DNA of 64,000 nt from Bacteroidota bacterium (GTDB taxonomy: Bacteria > Bacteroidota > Bacteroidia > B-17B0 > Aurantibacillaceae): the NCBI GenBank assembly GCA_029237825.1, contig JAQZBQ010000008.1:84700-148699 (forward strand), written 5' to 3'. Below are positions 18,661 to 27,953 of this stretch, in pieces. The notes beneath the pieces were generated by a model. The model did no database searches. It had not been told where the DNA came from and was given only the letters and a program-made list of their open reading frames with translations. Each line of letters begins with the position of its first letter. Within the stretch, counting starts at the first letter, position 1. Position numbers and translations under genes: made by a program.

Positions 18661-19818
18661 ATGGTATCATTTGACAATACTGAAAATGCTTTTAAAGCTA
18701 AATCCAATAGGGATTTAAGCCGTTCTTACTGGTTATTTAAAATGGTAAGTAATCCTTCACTGGTTAAGTTCGGTGCCAAAGTGGCTCCAATCGGACTGGC
18801 GTTAGGATTTAAGGGACTTATCAAAAATACAATTTTTAAACAATTTGTTGGAGGCGAATCTATTTCTGAGTGTGACCGTACCATTGCTGACCTTGGTAAA
18901 TACGGAATTGGGACCATACTCGATTATAGTGTTGAAGGAAAAGAAAGTGAAAATGATTTTGATGCCTGTTGTAAGGAAACAATTGAAACCATTCATAAAG
19001 CTAAACACGAAAAATTCATTCCGTTTTGTGTTTTTAAAGTAACTGGTTTGGCGAGGTTTAATCTTTTGGAAAAAGTAAGTTCAAACGCACAGTTAACAGA
19101 TTCCGAGGTTGCAGAGTTTGATCGGGTAAAAAAAAGGGTTTATCAGATTTGTAAAGAAGCACATGTTGCTAATCAACCATTGTTTATTGATGCTGAAGAA
19201 AGCTGGATTCAACCTGCAATTGATGCGTTGGCAGATGAGAACATGGCGCTCTTTAACAAGGATAAAGCAATCGTTTACAATACATTTCAGTTATACAGAA
19301 AAGACCGCCTGGATTTTTTAAAGGCAACGATCGCTAAGGGTAAAACTAACGGTTTTCATATTGGTGCTAAGTTAGTACGTGGAGCATACATGGAGAAAGA
19401 AAGGGCCAGGGCAATTGAAATGAAATATCCTTCTCCTATTCAGGATTCAAAAGAAAAATCGGATATTGATTATAATGCCGCTCTTGATGAGTGTATTAAA
19501 AATATTAACGTAATAGGATTGTGTGCGGGTACCCACAACGAAAGAAGCAGTTTGTTTTTAATTGAATTAATGGATAAGTACGGTGTTGCAAAGTCGGATG
19601 AACGCGTATATTTTTCGCAGTTATTGGGAATGAGTGATCATATCAGTTACAACCTGGCTCTTGATGGTTATAATGTTGCTAAATATGTTCCTTACGGTCC
19701 GGTGAAAGAAGTTCTGCCTTATCTCATCAGAAGGGCACAGGAAAACACCTCTGTTAAAGGACAAACCGGCAGGGAACTCAGTTTAATCATGAAAGAAAAA
19801 CTAAGACGTAAAAAATAA
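18661..19818 (+). CDS. putA: Proline dehydrogenase (monofunctional)
   Basis: 385 residues, a single-domain PRODH TIM barrel. Oxidises proline to pyrroline-5-carboxylate with FAD and passes electrons to quinone. Conserved pieces: KLVRGAYMEKERARA (RGAY, flavin and substrate site), AGTHNERSS and YFSQLLGMSDHISYNLA with YVPYGPVKEVLPYLIRRAQEN near the C terminus, where the two arginines bind the proline carboxylate. The partner dehydrogenase pruA lies at 62-63.7 kb in the same window, on the other strand. Confidence 0.95.
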   Translation: MVSFDNTENAFKAKSNRDLSRSYWLFKMVSNPSLVKFGAKVAPIGLALGFKGLIKNTIFKQFVGGESISECDRTIADLGKYGIGTILDYSVEGKESENDFDACCKETIETIHKAKHEKFIPFCVFKVTGLARFNLLEKVSSNAQLTDSEVAEFDRVKKRVYQICKEAHVANQPLFIDAEESWIQPAIDALADENMALFNKDKAIVYNTFQLYRKDRLDFLKATIAKGKTNGFHIGAKLVRGAYMEKERARAIEMKYPSPIQDSKEKSDIDYNAALDECIKNINVIGLCAGTHNERSSLFLIELMDKYGVAKSDERVYFSQLLGMSDHISYNLALDGYNVAKYVPYGPVKEVLPYLIRRAQENTSVKGQTGRELSLIMKEKLRRKK

Positions 19819-19847
19819 AAAATCCCGGTTTTTAACCGGGATTTTTA
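19817..19847. terminator. Bidirectional terminator between putA and porV
   Basis: AATCCCGGTT (19821-19830), TTT loop, AACCGGGATT (19834-19843), flanked by A runs on the left and T runs on the right, so it can act on both converging transcripts. Confidence 0.85.
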
Positions 19848-19870
19848 TTATTATTATTATTATTATTATT
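19845..19870. repeat. (ATT)8 trinucleotide repeat forming tandem stop codons of porV
   Basis: Eight perfect ATT units (19847-19870). Read on the minus strand in the porV frame it gives eight consecutive TAA stop codons (19868 down to 19845) directly before the shared terminator. It is a slippage-prone microsatellite, but expansion or contraction cannot change the protein. Confidence 0.9.
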
Positions 19871-21134
19871 CTGTAGGTTTTGGTGCTTCTTTATTTTGTT
19901 CTTTAAAGGCGTCAAAATCAAAAGTTAAGGTAAACCGTAACGTGTTTTGCAGCGGATTTCGCTGAGTGACTGGAATTAAATACGCCATATCCAAACCAAA
20001 AACATTATAGCGTAAACCTATACCCGCGGTAAAAAATTTCCGGTTTCCTTTCGTTTTTGCTTCATTAAAGTATCCCGCGCGCACTGCGAAGGTCTTTGCG
20101 TACCAATATTCAAAACCAATACTGTAATTGATTTCATTTAATTCTTCCCTTCCTCCACCTGGAGCATCGCTAAACGATTGAAGCATTCCTTTTGCCACGC
20201 CCACTTCAGGATTTTTACCAGCAGCGATCACTTTTTCTCCGGTAGAAGGATCAATTGCATCATAAGGCGTTTCATTTCCTAAGGAGTCAAGTGCTTTCTG
20301 ATAAACAGGTTGTGTTGGCACCAATAATTTATTAATATCGCCATAAATACCAAACGTATTGGTTTCGTCTACTTCAAATTTAAGACCACCACCCAAACGC
20401 AAATTAATCGGAATAAAGTCTTTTTTTACTGAGTAAGATAATTTAGAGCCGATGTTACTGATTACTAAACCCAAACTAGCAATCGCATCTTTTTCATTGA
20501 TTTTTAATTTCTGGGATTGATAATATAAACCAACATCCACCGCGGTTGAAGTTCCTGGTTTTGTAGGCTGACCGTTACTCAATGTATAATTTCCTGTTAA
20601 GTTAGATCTTACGTATCTGGCCGCCAATCCAGCAGAAAATGTTTTAGACAACTTTTGAGAATAGGCAAGGTCTAGTGCAAATTCATTGGGTCTGAATTGT
20701 CCCGTGGTGTTCCCAACGATATCAGTAAACGTGATGTTACCCAAAGAAAAATAGCGGAGAGAAGCTCCTATCGCTTGTGTTTTGCTTATTTTGCCATATC
20801 CAGCAACATAATATAAATAAATATCCGGCACAAGTTGCTTTAACCACGGAGTAACAGAAATGGCCGCACCACCTTTCTTTTCCGCAAAAATCATTTTAGC
20901 CACATTCCAGTGGATACTATTTCCATCAGCCGGGGTGGCTGCCCCAACTTCGCCCATACCACCTTGTTTGGAATCTGGACAAATCATTAAAAATGGCACA
21001 GCCGTTGTAATCGTATTTACTCGTCCGCTTAATTCCTGTGTGGTTAGCGCTTTTGACGAGGTGCCATTTTGAGCTAATGCCTGTGAAGACAAAATAACTC
21101 CTGTTCCCACTGTTCCTATTAAAAGTTTTTGCAT
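19866..21134 (-). CDS. porV: T9SS outer-membrane shuttle protein PorV (LptO)
   Basis: 422 residues. Signal peptide (about 1-21, SQALAQ), then a FadL/PorV-type beta-barrel: the NTITTAVPFLMICPDSKQGG segment just after the signal is the PorV signature, with AGYGKISKTQAIGASLRYFSLG following. PorV takes folded cargo from the SprA translocon and delivers it to the PorU sortase. Encoded directly downstream of porU with a 38-bp gap that holds its own promoter box. Ends in tandem TAA stops. Confidence 0.93.
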   Translation of the reverse strand: MQKLLIGTVGTGVILSSQALAQNGTSSKALTTQELSGRVNTITTAVPFLMICPDSKQGGMGEVGAATPADGNSIHWNVAKMIFAEKKGGAAISVTPWLKQLVPDIYLYYVAGYGKISKTQAIGASLRYFSLGNITFTDIVGNTTGQFRPNEFALDLAYSQKLSKTFSAGLAARYVRSNLTGNYTLSNGQPTKPGTSTAVDVGLYYQSQKLKINEKDAIASLGLVISNIGSKLSYSVKKDFIPINLRLGGGLKFEVDETNTFGIYGDINKLLVPTQPVYQKALDSLGNETPYDAIDPSTGEKVIAAGKNPEVGVAKGMLQSFSDAPGGGREELNEINYSIGFEYWYAKTFAVRAGYFNEAKTKGNRKFFTAGIGLRYNVFGLDMAYLIPVTQRNPLQNTLRFTLTFDFDAFKEQNKEAPKPTE

Positions 21135-21161
21135 TGTCTTGTCTTTTTTTTAAGAAGGCAC

Positions 21162-21169
21162 CAAAGATA
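21162..21169 (-). promoter_or_regulatory. Candidate internal promoter for porV
   Basis: Minus-strand TATCTTTG, a strong TAnnTTTG match, 27 bp before the porV ATG and inside the short porU-porV gap. It suggests porV is made at higher levels than porU. Confidence 0.5.
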
Positions 21170-21172
21170 TCA

Positions 21173-24100
21173 TTAATTTAGAATTACTAACTTTTCAATT
21201 TTATCAGCTTTTTTCTTGGCACCATCGGTTACTGAAACTCTGTAAATATATACTCCTCTTGCTAATTTATCACCAAATTCATCTTTGCCATCCCATTCTA
21301 TTCCATCAAAACGGAAGCCTTCGTTGTTTATTGTTTTGTTAATGGATTTTACAACCTTTCCAGAAATTGTATAAACCTGAATCAGAACTTTTAAGGAAAC
21401 ACAGCACTGATTGTGTTCGATGAAAAACTTTGTTTTAGATGTAAATGGATTTGGATAATTTAATATATGGGTTAGTGCTAAATCTGCCTGACTTGAAACA
21501 ACAAAATCCGTATAAGCAGATGTTGAATTGTTTTGAACATCCCAAACTTTTAAGCTCAACGTATGATTACCTTCACTGAGTTCGTTTAAAGGATATCTTA
21601 TTTTTCCGGATTGATAAGTGTTTAGATCAGATACATAATAATCATTCAATATAATTGGTTTACTGCTATTTTCGTCAAGTATTGCCACAACGTCATGCCC
21701 AATTCCGGTACCGATCGTATTAATACCACTGACGTCTGTAATTTCCGCATACACTTTAGGGTTTTCATTTGTAGTTCCTCCTGAAACAAATTTTTTATCA
21801 TTCATATACAAATTTACAACCGGTCCCTGGTTGTCGGCAATGGCATTAGGATTCGATCCGCCTACCACAACTTTATCATAATAACCGTTAGCGTCATTTA
21901 CACCGTTATGAGCGTAATAGCTGATTTTACCTTTCCCAAAATTATAGCTGATATCCTTTGGAACCAGAAATGAAAATGTGAAATCGCCATTTGTCACTTC
22001 AGATTTACCTTTATAAATAATGTTTTTTTGCAATACAAAAGGAGTTACAAATGATCCCTGTGCGCTCGTTGCAAGCGGATCATTTGCTAATGTGTAAACG
22101 GTTACTTCTTTGTCAAAAACAGTCGGGTACACCACACCATTAAAATTGGTAAGTTTATTTCCATTTTTGTCACCAACGTAGCCGCTAATATTTACCAGCG
22201 AAAGGGCTTTTAATGTATCGGATGAAGTAGCGGAGACAACCTGGGAATTTATTGATGAGGTGAAAACTTTTTGTTCCGGGTAAGATAATTTCAAAGCAGG
22301 ATCGCCAAGAATTACAAAGTTTCTAAATAGTTCATTTGTGCCAATAGCGCGTTTTGTTAACCGGTAGATATCACCAATATGTGGCATTTTACCATTTGTC
22401 ATGGGCGTAAGTGCGTAGTCAAAAAATGATTGGTTTAGTATGGAATTCAGTCCTGAGAATGCAACACGAACAGTGGTCATTAAAGCAATGGCGCCGCCTT
22501 GTTCATTCAATAAACAATATTCCCCGGCAGAGGTTCTGTCCGGATCGTCAAACCTGCTGAATTCACAGGTTGCTGTTACCATTAAAGGTAAGTTATTTCG
22601 GTTTTGCCAGTTTAATATTTGCGACACCTCAACAGTGCGTTCTTCTGTTAATCCAAGTTCGCCTCCATGTCCTGTATAATTTACTATCAGAGCGCCTTTT
22701 TCCATACGCTTATTCAAATCGTTCGTCGCATCCGGGTAACGGTCACCTCCTGGTGTGGAAATTTGCACATAGGCGTCCAGGTAAATTTTATCCACATTAT
22801 AATTTTTGTCACTCGTATAAACTTTATTTGCTACAATTTGAGCCTGATTTAGATGTTCGTTTCTATCTTCATCATCAGCTACGAAGCATATCCAGTTTCT
22901 CCAGTCGCCTTGTGGGTAGTCGTTTTCAGCGGTAGTGCAGGATGATTCAATTGCATTTACGTCAAAACTATAATTCTTTTTATAGTAATGTTCAACCTTG
23001 TTTGTTACCGCAATTGCTTCCGCTTTATTTTTTACGGGAAACCTTCCCACGCCAATATCTACCAGGTCTGGACCGTTAAAAAGCAAATCTCCTTCATTGT
23101 CATCCATTAAACCAAAATAGTCATCGGTTACATAAGAATCTATAAAGGAATAGGAGTTTTGAGTTTCGAAAGTTGGAATTAGCGCCGTGTTTCCGCTTGC
23201 ATTAATGCTCTTGTTTTTATAGGAACCGTCTCCTAGTAGTAAGAGGTATTTTGTTTTTTTTGTAGGGTCTAAAGGCCGTTTATAAAGCATTTTCACAAAA
23301 TCCCTGATGGCCCCGATATCTGGAGTGCCAGACGAAAACTCATTGTACACTTCCTGTGTTGTAGCTACAGCATACGATAAAGTGTCAAACGTTTGATGAA
23401 GTAATGCAAGACGCTGCGCTTCAGCTAGAAAATTGGGATGGGTTACTATCACATAGTCAGCCTGCATAATGGAATGCAAATTTTGATTTGGGACGGTTCC
23501 ATATGCAGTTGGGACGAATGCTTGGGTATTGGAAAAAATGCAAAACTCTCTCAATGAATCAGAAGTAGCGGTAAAATCAAGTGTTGATCCATTTGAATTA
23601 AACGTCTGTAACTTTATATTGAAAGGGTCGGTAACATCCCAAATAAGCGGTGAGGAACCGCTATTATTGGTTAGAACATAATTGGCAAATGAATTAGGCC
23701 CGGAAACTGTCCGGTGATCCCGGAAATTAAATTGGGATTGAACATACACCAGTTTTCGCCTGCTGTTGTAAATTATTTTGTCAAGCCAACCTGTTGCCTG
23801 AGTAGTCAATTTGTTTACTGTAACATTTAAAGTTGATGAGTTCAATATTCCTCCTCCCGCACCTTCTCCATGATACCCAACATTAGCCAAATGGTAATCT
23901 AAATTTGTTGGATCACAGGTGAAAGTAAAGGCCCCGGAGTTAAAATTCACTGAGTACACCGATGAGAGCGCACTTCTAGATAAAGCCGCAGCCTTAACAT
24001 ATACGCTATCCCCAATTACCGCATTTGGAATGGAGAAAGGAAAGGTATACGAAGTAGTAAGATCGAATTTTTCCCCGTAAAATTCGCGACCACTTTTAAC

Positions 24101-25111
24101 TACATTCACAAGATTTAATTCATGAATTCCCATATAATCCTGCGACGAGGTAGTAACATTAGGAGTGTTTGGAAGGGAGTTCTGATTCATCACACGTTTC
24201 CCCGGACCTAGGTCAGCAGTAATAAAATAGTAGGAGGTATCGCTAAAGTAATGCGGTTGGTAATCAAAAACGATAGATGAGCCAGGTACGTTTTTCCACC
24301 GGTCGGTGCTTTGTCCGTAAAAAAGAATATAGTCATTAGCATCAAAAGTTCCATCGCTTTCGCCAACTACTGAAATGGCGTTCTCCAATAAATCATCAAA
24401 CCTGAAATCCGCATTACGTTCCGGTAATAATTTTCCCCCATTTCCATAGATCCTTATGTTTTGTGGATTCACTGAGGCTACGTCTAAGCCAAGGCCTGAT
24501 AGAAAACTCCGTGTGATTTTATAAACGCCGTCCCTTGTAACGCCTATCTTATACCATTTTCCACTTGATAATACAGAAGATGTGGCCGTGTTAACTTTGT
24601 TAGGTTTTGAAAAAGTTTCGGGAAGTGTAGTGGAAGCATTGTTTTTATCCCAAAAAGCCGTGAACGATTCCAGGAGCTCATATTTACCGGTAGTTTCATT
24701 TATGCGCAACGGAACAATTTTAGCGTAAACCATTTGATCCTGCGCTGATCTTCCGAAAGAAGTCGTTACTTCAAATTTAGATGTAATGTGTTTTTTATAT
24801 TCGGCAATTTCCTCAAGTTCTTTTGAAGACAATTCGCGAATGATCGGATTATTGATTTGAAAAGAGGGAACCACATTTCCCTCAATAAGATAATTTTTTA
24901 AGTGGTAGGGTAATTTATTGCGGCGTAGATCCCGTTGCGTGTTTTCAAGAAAGGTTACCTGTTCGGTTGAAACATTTAACATTTGAGTTTTAGGAAGGGC
25001 ATTTTGTGATACGTTTTTTGGAACCTGAGAAAAACTTAAAAAACGACATGAAAAAACGAAAACTAAAATAATTAGATTGGACTTCCTGGTATACGCCATT
25101 TGCTTGATCAT
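21173..25111 (-). CDS. porU: T9SS sortase PorU (C25 gingipain-like)
   Basis: 1312 residues, usual PorU size. Signal peptide in the first ~28 residues (a second ATG at 25099 is possible). The C25 caspase-like domain holds the dyad His815 (NYTGHGGELGL) and Cys849 (TATCEFSRF), with SAGEYCLLNEQGGAIALM after it. The C-terminal ~95 residues are a T9SS-like sorting domain (NYPNPFTSKT ... GVYIYRVSV). PorU cleaves the sorting signal from cargo arriving on PorV and links it to anionic lipopolysaccharide or peptidoglycan precursor. First gene of porU-porV and divergent from porP/gldJ. Confidence 0.95.
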   Translation of the reverse strand: MIKQMAYTRKSNLIILVFVFSCRFLSFSQVPKNVSQNALPKTQMLNVSTEQVTFLENTQRDLRRNKLPYHLKNYLIEGNVVPSFQINNPIIRELSSKELEEIAEYKKHITSKFEVTTSFGRSAQDQMVYAKIVPLRINETTGKYELLESFTAFWDKNNASTTLPETFSKPNKVNTATSSVLSSGKWYKIGVTRDGVYKITRSFLSGLGLDVASVNPQNIRIYGNGGKLLPERNADFRFDDLLENAISVVGESDGTFDANDYILFYGQSTDRWKNVPGSSIVFDYQPHYFSDTSYYFITADLGPGKRVMNQNSLPNTPNVTTSSQDYMGIHELNLVNVVKSGREFYGEKFDLTTSYTFPFSIPNAVIGDSVYVKAAALSRSALSSVYSVNFNSGAFTFTCDPTNLDYHLANVGYHGEGAGGGILNSSTLNVTVNKLTTQATGWLDKIIYNSRRKLVYVQSQFNFRDHRTVSGPNSFANYVLTNNSGSSPLIWDVTDPFNIKLQTFNSNGSTLDFTATSDSLREFCIFSNTQAFVPTAYGTVPNQNLHSIMQADYVIVTHPNFLAEAQRLALLHQTFDTLSYAVATTQEVYNEFSSGTPDIGAIRDFVKMLYKRPLDPTKKTKYLLLLGDGSYKNKSINASGNTALIPTFETQNSYSFIDSYVTDDYFGLMDDNEGDLLFNGPDLVDIGVGRFPVKNKAEAIAVTNKVEHYYKKNYSFDVNAIESSCTTAENDYPQGDWRNWICFVADDEDRNEHLNQAQIVANKVYTSDKNYNVDKIYLDAYVQISTPGGDRYPDATNDLNKRMEKGALIVNYTGHGGELGLTEERTVEVSQILNWQNRNNLPLMVTATCEFSRFDDPDRTSAGEYCLLNEQGGAIALMTTVRVAFSGLNSILNQSFFDYALTPMTNGKMPHIGDIYRLTKRAIGTNELFRNFVILGDPALKLSYPEQKVFTSSINSQVVSATSSDTLKALSLVNISGYVGDKNGNKLTNFNGVVYPTVFDKEVTVYTLANDPLATSAQGSFVTPFVLQKNIIYKGKSEVTNGDFTFSFLVPKDISYNFGKGKISYYAHNGVNDANGYYDKVVVGGSNPNAIADNQGPVVNLYMNDKKFVSGGTTNENPKVYAEITDVSGINTIGTGIGHDVVAILDENSSKPIILNDYYVSDLNTYQSGKIRYPLNELSEGNHTLSLKVWDVQNNSTSAYTDFVVSSQADLALTHILNYPNPFTSKTKFFIEHNQCCVSLKVLIQVYTISGKVVKSINKTINNEGFRFDGIEWDGKDEFGDKLARGVYIYRVSVTDGAKKKADKIEKLVILN

Positions 25112-25171
25112 TTAGTAAATATAATACCTTAAAACGGCAAAGAAAATAAAATATTGTTGCATAAAAGTTTT

Positions 25172-25198
25172 TATTTTTGAAATTAGAGTTTATATTTG
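25172..25198 (+). promoter_or_regulatory. Candidate promoter boxes before porP
   Basis: Two TAnnTTTG matches in a row, TATTTTTG (25172-25179) and TATATTTG (25191-25198), 34 bp before the ATG at 25233. Which one is used cannot be said; no ideal -33 element. Confidence 0.4.
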
Positions 25199-25232
25199 TG
25201 ATTAAGAATAGATTAAGTAAACTAAACTATAC

Positions 25233-26186
25233 ATGGCGAAAAAACTGATTTTATTACTTACAATTGTTTGCGGAACGGGTGTTTGGCAAGAAGTACAAGC
25301 GCAGGATCCTCAGTTTACACAGTTTTACGCAAATCCCTTATATTTAAACCCTGCTTTTGCTGGTACTGCAAGATGTCCCAGAATTTGCATGAATTACAGA
25401 AATCAGTGGCCTAATTTATCAGGTACTTATGTTACATATAGCGCTTCTTATGATCAACACATTGATGCAATTAGCGGCGGTTTAGGGTTAATTGTTACTC
25501 AGGATGACCAGGCACATGGGACTTTGAAATCTACCAATGCCAGTTTAATGTACTCCTATTTATTACCGGTTACGCGTGAATTTTCGATAAAGGCAGGTCT
25601 GCAGGCAGGTTTTTTCCAAAAGTCTTTAGACCGCACTAAATTAAATTTTGGTGATATGATTGATGCCAGAAGAGGATTCGTGTGGAATACCAATGAAATT
25701 ATTCCCGCGCAAAATAAGACGAATCTTGATTTTTCAGCCGGTTTATTAGGATACAGCAAGCGTTATTTTGTTGGTTTCGCGGCGCACCATATTACTCAGC
25801 CAGATGAAGGATTGCAAGGCCCCTCCAAATTACCAATGAAAATAACAGGCCATGCCGGTGCGATCATCCCATTGGAGAAAGGGAACGAGTCGTATATCTC
25901 ACCAAATGTATTGTTCCAGCAACAGCAAAATTTTACTCAATTGAATTTAGGATTGTATTTTGTTAAGGGAAGTTTTGTAGGTGGTTTATGGTACAGGAAT
26001 TCCGACGCTTTTATTGTATTAGTAGGATTACAGACAGACCATTTGAAAGTTGGGTATAGTTATGATGTTACCGTATCCAAACTCTCCAGTAATACTGCCG
26101 GTTCTCATGAGGTTTCATTGCAGATTCAATTTGAATGCCGTCCGAAAAAGAAAAAATACAGAACAATTAGTTGTCCGTCATTCTAA
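25233..26186 (+). CDS. porP: PorP/SprF family T9SS outer-membrane protein
   Basis: 317 residues. Signal peptide about 1-23 (EVQAQ), then the family signature DPQFTQFYANPLYLNPAFAG and NYRNQWPNL, followed by beta-barrel strands. PorP/SprF proteins sit in the outer membrane and help secrete or anchor partner T9SS proteins. A basic CRPKKKKYR tail ends it. The gene lies between the divergent porU and gldJ, 57 bp before gldJ, and probably forms a unit with it. Bacteroidota have many paralogues; the neighbourhood favours a core role. Confidence 0.88.
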   Translation: MAKKLILLLTIVCGTGVWQEVQAQDPQFTQFYANPLYLNPAFAGTARCPRICMNYRNQWPNLSGTYVTYSASYDQHIDAISGGLGLIVTQDDQAHGTLKSTNASLMYSYLLPVTREFSIKAGLQAGFFQKSLDRTKLNFGDMIDARRGFVWNTNEIIPAQNKTNLDFSAGLLGYSKRYFVGFAAHHITQPDEGLQGPSKLPMKITGHAGAIIPLEKGNESYISPNVLFQQQQNFTQLNLGLYFVKGSFVGGLWYRNSDAFIVLVGLQTDHLKVGYSYDVTVSKLSSNTAGSHEVSLQIQFECRPKKKKYRTISCPSF

Positions 26187-26243
26187 AATACTTTGTAACC
26201 TTTTTGTTAATTAACCGTTATAGCCTTAAATAAAAATACAAAT

Positions 26244-27890
26244 ATGAAGTTTAATTTCATTAAAAGTCGAAAATCGCTCGCAATTATCCTTTCGGTTTTT
26301 GCTGTTTCATGTGGTATGGAACGTTCTCCGGTGACAGGTTGGTCATACAATGATCCCGACAATGGTGGGTTTGAAAAAATGCCATATGAAGAACAGGAAA
26401 CAGGACCAGGATTGGTTTTAATTGAAGGTGGTTCTTTTTCTATGGGACGTAATGAAACAGACGTTACTTACGAGTGGAACAATGTACCGCGTCGTGTAAC
26501 GGTATCTTCATTTTACATGGATGAAACTGAAGTCAGTAATTTCTCGTATTTGGAATATTTATGGTGGACCAGCCGTGTTTTCGGTCCTACTTTTCCGGAT
26601 ATTTATTACAAGGCACTCCCTGATACATTAGTTTGGAGAGAAAAATTGGCTTACAATGAGCCTTATGTTGAGTATTACCTGCGTCACCCTTCTTATAGGG
26701 ATTACCCGGTTGTTGGAATTAACTGGCTGCAGGCAAATGAATTTTGTGCATGGAGAACAGACCGTGTTAACGAATTCATTTTGATACGTGAAGGTTTATT
26801 AGATCATGTTCCAAATCCTTCAGATCAGGATTATTTCAGTACCGAGGCATATTTATCGGGAAAATGGCAAGGACAGTTAAAACAAAAATTACCATCTTTT
26901 GATGAACAAAACCCTGAGAGGGATGTGAAAATGGAAGATGGGATTTTCCTACCAAAATACCGTTTACCGACAGAAGCTGAGTGGGAATATGCTGCTTACG
27001 GTTTAATTGGAAATACAATTGGTGAACGTATTACTGACCGCAGGATTTACCCGTGGAACGGGCACGGCGTTCGTAATTCCGATGAAAAGTATATCGGACA
27101 GATTGCAGCGAACTTCGTTCGTGGAAATGGCGACATGATGGGAACAGCTGGCTTTTTGAATGATAATGCCGATGTAACGGCGCCGGTTTATTCTTATTGG
27201 CCAAATGATTACGGTTTGTATAACATGGCTGGTAACGTTTCTGAATGGGTTATGGACGTTTACAGAGCAAGTACAGCACAGGATGCTGATGAGTTCAGAC
27301 CTTTCCGTGGTAACGTATTTGTTACACAGGTGAAAGATAGTACGGATGGAACTATCGCAACAAACGTTGACGGACCGGTGTTTCAGAAGTTTAAGCATAA
27401 AGTGAATCCTCCTTCTGCTCATGGTGTGAGCCAGGAAACAGCAGAAGTAACGGATAGTGTTTTAACTGTTTTAACTCAGGATGCTCAGGAATACAAGAAT
27501 GCGCCTTCTGATGGCAAATCGGATATACCGGGCCGTGTGAAATGGAGGGAAGTGACTTCAGCAATATCTTCTGATAATTTGGATGAGAGAAGAAACTATA
27601 AAACATCCGATTATATCAGTTATTTAGATGGTGATGTAAATTCAAGTTTATATTACTTAGAAGGTGAAGAAGCGTATGGTGAAAAAGCAAATAGTTTAAT
27701 GTATGAATACGCGAAAACATCATTGATTAATGATAAAGCCCGTGTATATAAAGGCGGTAGCTGGAGAGACAGAGCGTATTGGTTGAATCCCGGAACGCGT
27801 CGTTATTTAGATCAGCGTCAGGCGACTGCTTATATCGGGTTCCGTTGCGCGATGGTTCGTGTTGGTAGCCCGGTTGGATTAGGAAAATAA
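26244..27890 (+). CDS. gldJ: Gliding motility/T9SS lipoprotein GldJ
   Basis: 548 residues. Lipoprotein signal with lipobox AVSC, Cys23. The body is a formylglycine-generating-enzyme (SUMF1) fold: VLIEGGSFSMGRNETDV, RVTVSSFYMDETEVSN, GINWLQANEFCAWRTDRVNE, RLPTEAEWEYAAYG, YNMAGNVSEWVMDVY and a C-terminal YKGGSWRDRAYWLNPGTRR with GFRCAM. The long insert between ~390 and 490 and the WRTDRVNE phrase point to GldJ rather than GldK. GldJ is needed for the T9SS rings and for gliding; it does not act as a sulfatase activator. Confidence 0.92.
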   Translation: MKFNFIKSRKSLAIILSVFAVSCGMERSPVTGWSYNDPDNGGFEKMPYEEQETGPGLVLIEGGSFSMGRNETDVTYEWNNVPRRVTVSSFYMDETEVSNFSYLEYLWWTSRVFGPTFPDIYYKALPDTLVWREKLAYNEPYVEYYLRHPSYRDYPVVGINWLQANEFCAWRTDRVNEFILIREGLLDHVPNPSDQDYFSTEAYLSGKWQGQLKQKLPSFDEQNPERDVKMEDGIFLPKYRLPTEAEWEYAAYGLIGNTIGERITDRRIYPWNGHGVRNSDEKYIGQIAANFVRGNGDMMGTAGFLNDNADVTAPVYSYWPNDYGLYNMAGNVSEWVMDVYRASTAQDADEFRPFRGNVFVTQVKDSTDGTIATNVDGPVFQKFKHKVNPPSAHGVSQETAEVTDSVLTVLTQDAQEYKNAPSDGKSDIPGRVKWREVTSAISSDNLDERRNYKTSDYISYLDGDVNSSLYYLEGEEAYGEKANSLMYEYAKTSLINDKARVYKGGSWRDRAYWLNPGTRRYLDQRQATAYIGFRCAMVRVGSPVGLGK

Positions 27891-27912
27891 ATTTGTTGAA
27901 AACTAAATAGTG

Positions 27913-27943
27913 AGCCCCTTATCTTGTGATAAGGGGCTTTTTA
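27913..27943 (+). terminator. Strong terminator between gldJ and murF
   Basis: Perfect 11-bp arms AGCCCCTTATC (27913-27923) and GATAAGGGGCT (27928-27938), loop TTGT, then TTTTT. Its tail ends about 10 bp before the murF ATG at 27954. Confidence 0.85.
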
Positions 27944-27953
27944 ATTTTAGATC

